Positions 59,402 through 64,000 of a stretch of 64,000 nt of DNA are shown piece after piece. Within the stretch, counting starts at the first letter, position 1. Each line of letters opens with the position of its first letter. The position numbers and the translations under genes were made by a program. The notes under the pieces were generated by a model, which saw only the letters and a list, made by a program, of their open reading frames with translations, was not told where the DNA came from and searched no databases. Source of the DNA: JBDNJM01 sp041687755. Lineage in GTDB: Bacteria; Planctomycetota; UBA1135; GCA-002686595. The stretch spans positions 1 through 64,000 of the forward strand of contig JBDNJM010000164.1 in NCBI GenBank assembly GCA_041687755.1, in the 5' to 3' direction.

Positions 59402-59581
59402 CAGTGCTTCGGCGCAGTTTCTGGCGCCCGGTCGCTCGAATCCCAGCTCAGCGACAGCCCGACTGCTGACGCCGCCCGCGCCCCAGGACCCTTCCGCCGC
59501 GCCCGACGCCCGGCGGTTCGTCCGAGTCTCCGACCGCCCACGACCCGCCCCGCCGCATACCAGGCCCAGCCAACGACCATC

Positions 59582-61903
59582 GTGACCGCCGCACCCCGTC
59601 CGAACGGCCTCCGAGCCGGGCCCCTCGCCGAGTTGCTCAACCGCCTTCGCGCGCGGCTGCGCAGCAACGTTCTCCTGCACGGCGTCGGCACGCTCGCTGC
59701 AGCCCTCTGCCTGTGGATCGCGTTCAGCTTCGTTGCGGACTACTTCCTGAACGTGCCGCGTTGGGTGCGTTTCGTGCACCTCGGCGTGTTCTCAGGACTC
59801 GGCGTCTTTGTGGCGCGGCGTGAGCTACTGAAAAAGTTCGCCGCCGTGCCCGGACCCAGCGGCCTGGCCCTGCTCGCCGAGCGCGCGCGCCCGGAGCTCG
59901 ACTCGCTGTTGGTCAGCGCCGTCGAGTTCCAGCAGCGCGAGACGCCCGAGGAGTCCGCTGAGCGCGTGGGAGCCGTGGTCGCCGCCGCGGAACGTGTCGC
60001 TCCGGAACTGGATCTAGCGCTCGTCGTACAGCGCAAGCCGGCCGCCCAGCGATTTGCCCTTGGCGCCGGTCTGTTCGGCGCCCTGGCGCTCGGATTGGGC
60101 GTCGACGCGGAGCGCGGATCGATCTTCTTGCAGCGCTTTCTCGGATCAAACACGCCCTGGCCCAAGCGCACCGACCTCGACCTCCAGATCCGCCTGGCCG
60201 AGGGTCAGGCGCGCATTGAGCGCGACGGAGAAGTGCTGCGCGTCGCCGTGCCGCGCGGCATCGACGTGCCCATCTCAGTCGTCGCCACGGGAGACCAGCC
60301 CTCCGGCGTGCGGCTGCGGTTCGCTTCCGGTCAGGACCTGATGCTTTCACCCACCGCTGGCGGAGGTTTTGGAACCGTCCTACGCTCCGTCGGTGAACCG
60401 CTCGAGTTCTGGGCGACCGGCGGCGACGACCGCGACCGCATCCCGCGCGTCGAGCTCGAGGTGCTCGACCCGCCGGACCTCAGTGCCCTGACCCTGACGA
60501 TTACCCCACCCGCTTACACCGGGCTGCAGCCAGTCACCGTGTACGACGCCGACGCGCGCGCGCTCGTCGGCAGCACCATTCGTGTGGGCGCGAAAGTCCA
60601 GCCCCTCGGCGCACGCGGCATCGTCCGGCTGCTGCCCTCCGACCAGGTGCTGAAGCTCGAACCCGCGCAGTTCACGGACGCGGACGGCGCAATCGGCGCG
60701 GGCCTCGGCCTGAGCTTCGTGCTCGAGCGCGACGTCCGGCTGCGGTTCGAACTGCGCGACGAGAGCGGGCTTGAGAACCCGGATCCCGGCCTGATCGCGA
60801 TCGATGCGATCGAGGACCGGCGGCCCGAACTCGAGGTCCAGAGCCCGGGGCGCAGCGACGTCGAAACCGTCGTCGGCGGCGCCCTCGCCCTGCGCGTGCT
60901 CGCCAGCGATGACTTCGGGCTGGGCCCGGTTCGCTGGCAGGCGCGTGAGAGCCGCGACGAGTCCTGGACGATCGAACAGGAGCTGCCCCGCGTGGGCGTG
61001 CCCCCCGACCGCGGCAAGACAGGCGGGGCGCGCGCGATCCACTTCCGCCGTATCGATGTCAACGAACTGAGCGCAGCGTCGGCACCGGCTGGATCCGACA
61101 GCGGAACCGAGCCCTGGGACCCTGTCGGTTTGCAGTTCGTCATCCAAGCCACCGCAGAAGACACCAGCGAGCCGCCCCGCAGTGGCACGAGCGTGCCCGT
61201 ACGCCTGCGCGTGCTTTCGAGCGACGAGTTCCTGCGGCGCCTCCAGGATCGCCTGGCCACCGCGCGGGTCGACACCGCGGAGCTGAGCACCGCCCAGCGC
61301 GCCGCGCGCGCGCGCGCGCAGGAGCTGCTGTTGAGCATGACCGAGGAGGGCGGTGCGGGCGAACTCGACGTGCGCGCGCTGCAAAAGACGCTCAACTCCC
61401 AACGGCGCGTAGGATCGGACGCCGAAGCCCTGCTGCGCGAGCTCACCAGCGTCGCCGAGCTGGTGCTCTACGCGCGCCTGGACGACTCCGCCGACGCCCT
61501 GCTGGACCTATACGAACAGGCCTCCGCCGAGCGCTACGAGCAGCGTTTCGATGCCGCTCCCTGGCGCGCGCTGACGGCCTCACCGGAAGCCTCCGCCGGC
61601 GACGCGATCGGCCTCACCACCCACCTGCTCGAGATCGTCAGCATCGCCCTGACCCTTGCCGAAGACCGTGCGGTCGCGGCGAATGTTGCCCTCGACGACG
61701 CCCTCAGCCGCGGAGGCGGGGGCTCGACCCGCGAAGCGCTCGTCGCCTCCATCGAAGCCCAAGGCCAAGTGCTGACCGAGTGCGAGAACCTGCTTGACCG
61801 GCTGGCCGAATGGGACAACCTGCAGTCCATCATCGGGCTCACCCGCGACCTGCTACGCCGCAGTGAAGCTCTGCAAGAAAGGACCGTGCGCTATGCGAAG
61901 TGA
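59582..61903 (+). CDS. DUF4175-like membrane protein
   Basis: 773 residues from a GTG (VTAAPRPNGLRAGPLAELLN). Two or three membrane helices lie within the first 185 residues (LHGVGTLAAALCLWIAFSFV, VRFVHLGVFSGLGVFVARR, RFALGAGLFGALALGLGV). A periplasmic beta-rich region follows with the phrase LTLTITPPAYTGLQP, typical of DUF4175-like proteins, then a helical C-terminal third. The expected partner in such clusters is a long coiled-coil protein, and one overlaps its 3' end by 11 bp. A 180-bp gap separates it from the toroid gene, so a second promoter is possible. Confidence 0.82.
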   Translation: MTAAPRPNGLRAGPLAELLNRLRARLRSNVLLHGVGTLAAALCLWIAFSFVADYFLNVPRWVRFVHLGVFSGLGVFVARRELLKKFAAVPGPSGLALLAERARPELDSLLVSAVEFQQRETPEESAERVGAVVAAAERVAPELDLALVVQRKPAAQRFALGAGLFGALALGLGVDAERGSIFLQRFLGSNTPWPKRTDLDLQIRLAEGQARIERDGEVLRVAVPRGIDVPISVVATGDQPSGVRLRFASGQDLMLSPTAGGGFGTVLRSVGEPLEFWATGGDDRDRIPRVELEVLDPPDLSALTLTITPPAYTGLQPVTVYDADARALVGSTIRVGAKVQPLGARGIVRLLPSDQVLKLEPAQFTDADGAIGAGLGLSFVLERDVRLRFELRDESGLENPDPGLIAIDAIEDRRPELEVQSPGRSDVETVVGGALALRVLASDDFGLGPVRWQARESRDESWTIEQELPRVGVPPDRGKTGGARAIHFRRIDVNELSAASAPAGSDSGTEPWDPVGLQFVIQATAEDTSEPPRSGTSVPVRLRVLSSDEFLRRLQDRLATARVDTAELSTAQRAARARAQELLLSMTEEGGAGELDVRALQKTLNSQRRVGSDAEALLRELTSVAELVLYARLDDSADALLDLYEQASAERYEQRFDAAPWRALTASPEASAGDAIGLTTHLLEIVSIALTLAEDRAVAANVALDDALSRGGGGSTREALVASIEAQGQVLTECENLLDRLAEWDNLQSIIGLTRDLLRRSEALQERTVRYAK

Positions 61904-64000
61904 CTCCATCCGAACCACCCGCGTGGGCGCGCTCGCGCTCGGGATGCTGCTGCTGGGCGCAGCGCCCACGGCTCCGACCGCCTGTGCCAATTCGCCGGTC
62001 TTGGTCCAGGAGGACAAGACCCTCGCCAGTATCCGCGAGGAGCAGGAGCTGCTCCTGCGTCAGCTCCAGCGCCTGCGCAGCACCATCGAGCTGCTGATCG
62101 CGCGCAAGGAGAGCGAGGGCGACGGCGCCTCGCGCACCGCGGAACTCCTGCGCGAGGCGCTGGGGCGCCTCGACGCCCGGGAGGCGGAGGCTCGCACGAT
62201 CGAGGAGTGGATGAGCGAGTCCCGGGACAGCCTCGAATCCGGCCTGGTCGCAAAAGCGGCCGCGGCCCAGGAGCGCATCGTCACTGAACTCGACGACTTG
62301 CTCAGCACCCTGCTCGACCGCCGCGACAAGGACGACCTGGAGCAGCGCCTGGAGGAGCTGCGCGACCTGTCCGCGTCCATCCAGGTCCTCGCCGGGGCTG
62401 AGCAGGAGCTGAAGCGTGAAGCCGAACGCCTCGCCGAGGACGGCAAGAGCGAGGCGCAACGGCAGCTCGAGACCCGCCTCGATGAGGCCATCCAAGAACA
62501 GCGCGAGCTGCTCGCCGAGACCCAGGATGCCGGGCGCAGCACGCGCGACTTCGAGTTCCAGTGGCTCACCGACCGCGTGTCTGAACTGAGCGCCGATCAG
62601 AACTTCGAGACCGGGCTGCTGCTGGCTCTAGAGCAGCTGGAGCGCCAGCGCCTGGAGGCCGCCCGGGAGGCGCTTGCGGACGCGCGCCAGTCCCAGGCGA
62701 GCGCCGCCCAAGCGCGCGATGATGCCGCCGAGCTGCGCGAGGCCGCCGACGGCCTGCGCTCCGACAGCGAGGTCGCGCGCCAGAACGCCGTCGAGCGGCT
62801 GGAGCAGCGTGCCCGCGAAGCCGCGGCCCGCGCCGAAGTGAGCGCCGAGCAGAGCCGGGCCGCCGCCGAGCAGCGCGCCGCGATCCTTCAGGAGGGGGCG
62901 GACACCGCGGCCACTGCGGACTCCGATCCCGCCCGCCGCGAGGCCGCCGCCGCCGAACTAGAGCGGCTCGCCGCGGACCTCGCCCAGGCCGCCGCGGAGC
63001 GCTCTGCCGCCGCCCGCGAATCAGTCGACGGCGCCCAGGCCGCGCTCGACGAGGGCATCGCCGAGGACAGCCTCGCCGCCGACCTCGCCGAGCGCACGAG
63101 AGCGTCTCTCGAAGCCGCCAGCTCCGCCCTGGAGCAGGCCGAGCAGGCCGCCAAGGAAGGCGGCCCCACCCGGGCCGCGGAACTCGAGGCAAGCGAGCAA
63201 CTCGCCCAGGCCAGCAGGCAGTTCGAAGCCGCGGTCGGGGGCCTCGAGCGGGCCGAGCAGTCCGTTCCCGACGAGGCGCGAGCCAGAGCGGACGCGGCGG
63301 AAGAGCTCGCTGCCGTGACGGAAGCCCTCGAAGGCACTTCCGGAGAGCAGCGCGAAGCCGCCGCGGAATCCCTGAACAGCGCCGCCGAAGCGATGCGCCG
63401 CGCCGCAGACGCCGCGGAGTCCGGCAACCGCCAACAGGCGGCCCAAGCCGCGAAGTCAGCGTCCGAGCAGCTTGAGTCGGCCCTGCAGCAGCTCGGCGAA
63501 GCGCGCGCAAGCGCCGAGGAGTCGCCCGAGGTCGCCCAGGCCAACGCCGCGCTGGAGGCGCGCCAGGCCGACCTGGAGCGCCAGGTTGCCGAGACTCAGG
63601 AGCAGATCGAGTCCGGAGGCTCAGACCTCCCGCCGGAAGCGGCCGCCAAGCTCGAGTCGAACCTGGAGCGCGCCGCAGAAGCCATGCAGGCAGCCGCGTC
63701 CGAACTCAGCGCAGGGCGTCCCTCGGGTGCGAGCGAGGCCCAGGACCAGGCCCTCCAAGAACTGAACGAGGCAGCCAGCACCGCGCGCGAAGAGGCCCAG
63801 CTCGCGGACCCCGAGGCCGCCCAACGCGCCGAGGAGTTGGCCGCCGAACAGGAAGAGCTGCGCAAGCAGATCCTGGAGCTTGCCGAGCTCAACGAGAGTC
63901 GCGAAGAAGCCGAGCCCCTGCCTTCCCTGCAGCGCGCCGCAGAGGCCGCACAGGAGTCGGCTCAGGCCCTCGAACGCGGAGACGCACAGAGCGGCGCCGA
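61893..64000 (+). CDS. Secreted long coiled-coil protein, C-terminally cut by window edge
   Basis: Opens with ATG at 61893 inside the end of the DUF4175-like gene and stays open to the window end (702 codons, no stop). The signal peptide (TRVGALALGMLLLGAAPTAP) is followed by Glu/Ala/Arg/Leu-rich heptads throughout, e.g. IREEQELLLRQLQRLRSTIE and LEQRLEELRDLSASIQVLAG. The second half becomes Ala-rich with repeating A-A-E-A segments. It is predicted to be a very long periplasmic coiled coil, possibly a rod linking envelope layers. An AAAGGA 9 nt before the ATG is one of the few Shine-Dalgarno-like sequences in the window. The family resembles coiled-coil proteins found next to DUF4175 genes. Confidence 0.85.
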   Translation, partial: MRSDSIRTTRVGALALGMLLLGAAPTAPTACANSPVLVQEDKTLASIREEQELLLRQLQRLRSTIELLIARKESEGDGASRTAELLREALGRLDAREAEARTIEEWMSESRDSLESGLVAKAAAAQERIVTELDDLLSTLLDRRDKDDLEQRLEELRDLSASIQVLAGAEQELKREAERLAEDGKSEAQRQLETRLDEAIQEQRELLAETQDAGRSTRDFEFQWLTDRVSELSADQNFETGLLLALEQLERQRLEAAREALADARQSQASAAQARDDAAELREAADGLRSDSEVARQNAVERLEQRAREAAARAEVSAEQSRAAAEQRAAILQEGADTAATADSDPARREAAAAELERLAADLAQAAAERSAAARESVDGAQAALDEGIAEDSLAADLAERTRASLEAASSALEQAEQAAKEGGPTRAAELEASEQLAQASRQFEAAVGGLERAEQSVPDEARARADAAEELAAVTEALEGTSGEQREAAAESLNSAAEAMRRAADAAESGNRQQAAQAAKSASEQLESALQQLGEARASAEESPEVAQANAALEARQADLERQVAETQEQIESGGSDLPPEAAAKLESNLERAAEAMQAAASELSAGRPSGASEAQDQALQELNEAASTAREEAQLADPEAAQRAEELAAEQEELRKQILELAELNESREEAEPLPSLQRAAEAAQESAQALERGDAQSGA

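Overview
The window is GC-rich, densely coding DNA from a bacterium that looks like a member of the Planctomycetota. This is an inference from gene content: ECF sigma factor/serine-threonine kinase pairs, many large secreted proteins (PQQ-type propellers, FG-GAP repeats, PPC-like modules, a prenyltransferase-like toroid), tandem sialate-O-acetylesterase domains, and a MoxR-DUF58-BatA-VWA-DUF4175 cluster. Most start codons lack a Shine-Dalgarno sequence and follow a run of C (CCCC-ATG style).

Layout. 1-3 kb: wreckage of two insertion sequences (an internally deleted IS66 relative and an IS3-type transposase with an amber stop) around an intact thiD. 3-12.5 kb: accessory region with two paralogous DJ-1/PfpI proteins, a decayed aldo/keto reductase, a GAF-PP2C-STAS signalling protein, an MlrC-like M81 protein, an MFS transporter with a frameshifted C-terminus, two small unknown ORFs, two copies of a 133-bp repeat and a long palindrome. 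12.5-18.6 kb: two paralogous secreted proteins of unknown family flanking a tandem SASA-domain esterase. 18.8-21.1 kb: sigma factor, kinase and membrane protein. 21.8-38 kb: mostly minus strand. It holds a membrane-anchored protein, an initiator tRNA with its own promoter and terminator, a secreted repeat protein with a poly-Asp microsatellite, a trifunctional AroD-AroE-AroK fusion, a DUF2520 protein, a PPC-like secreted protein, an operon-like block pssA, folK-panC fusion, ispE, and a broken LVIVP/FG-GAP surface protein.

38.1-42.1 kb holds a second sigma/kinase module that is degenerating: the sigma factor lacks its N-terminus, and the kinase-WD40 gene carries three frameshifts, two stops and a lost DFG motif. 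From 42.4 kb to the end everything is on the plus strand: enolase, an FtsB-like protein, a second palindrome, a secreted propeller protein, then a nearly continuous cluster of MoxR ATPase, DUF58, BatA-like, VWA/GATase-like, giant PQQ/TPR protein, toroid protein, DUF4175-like membrane protein and a long coiled-coil protein that runs off the window.

How it fits together: the metabolic genes (thiD, aroDEK, folK-panC, ispE, pssA, eno) are housekeeping. The 46.8-64 kb cluster looks like one cell-envelope machine: an AAA+ ATPase paired with VWA proteins, membrane anchors and secreted scaffold proteins. The repeats and pseudogenes in the left third and around 38-42 kb mark regions of gene loss and mobile DNA activity. 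All family names come from reading motifs by eye; no database search was run.
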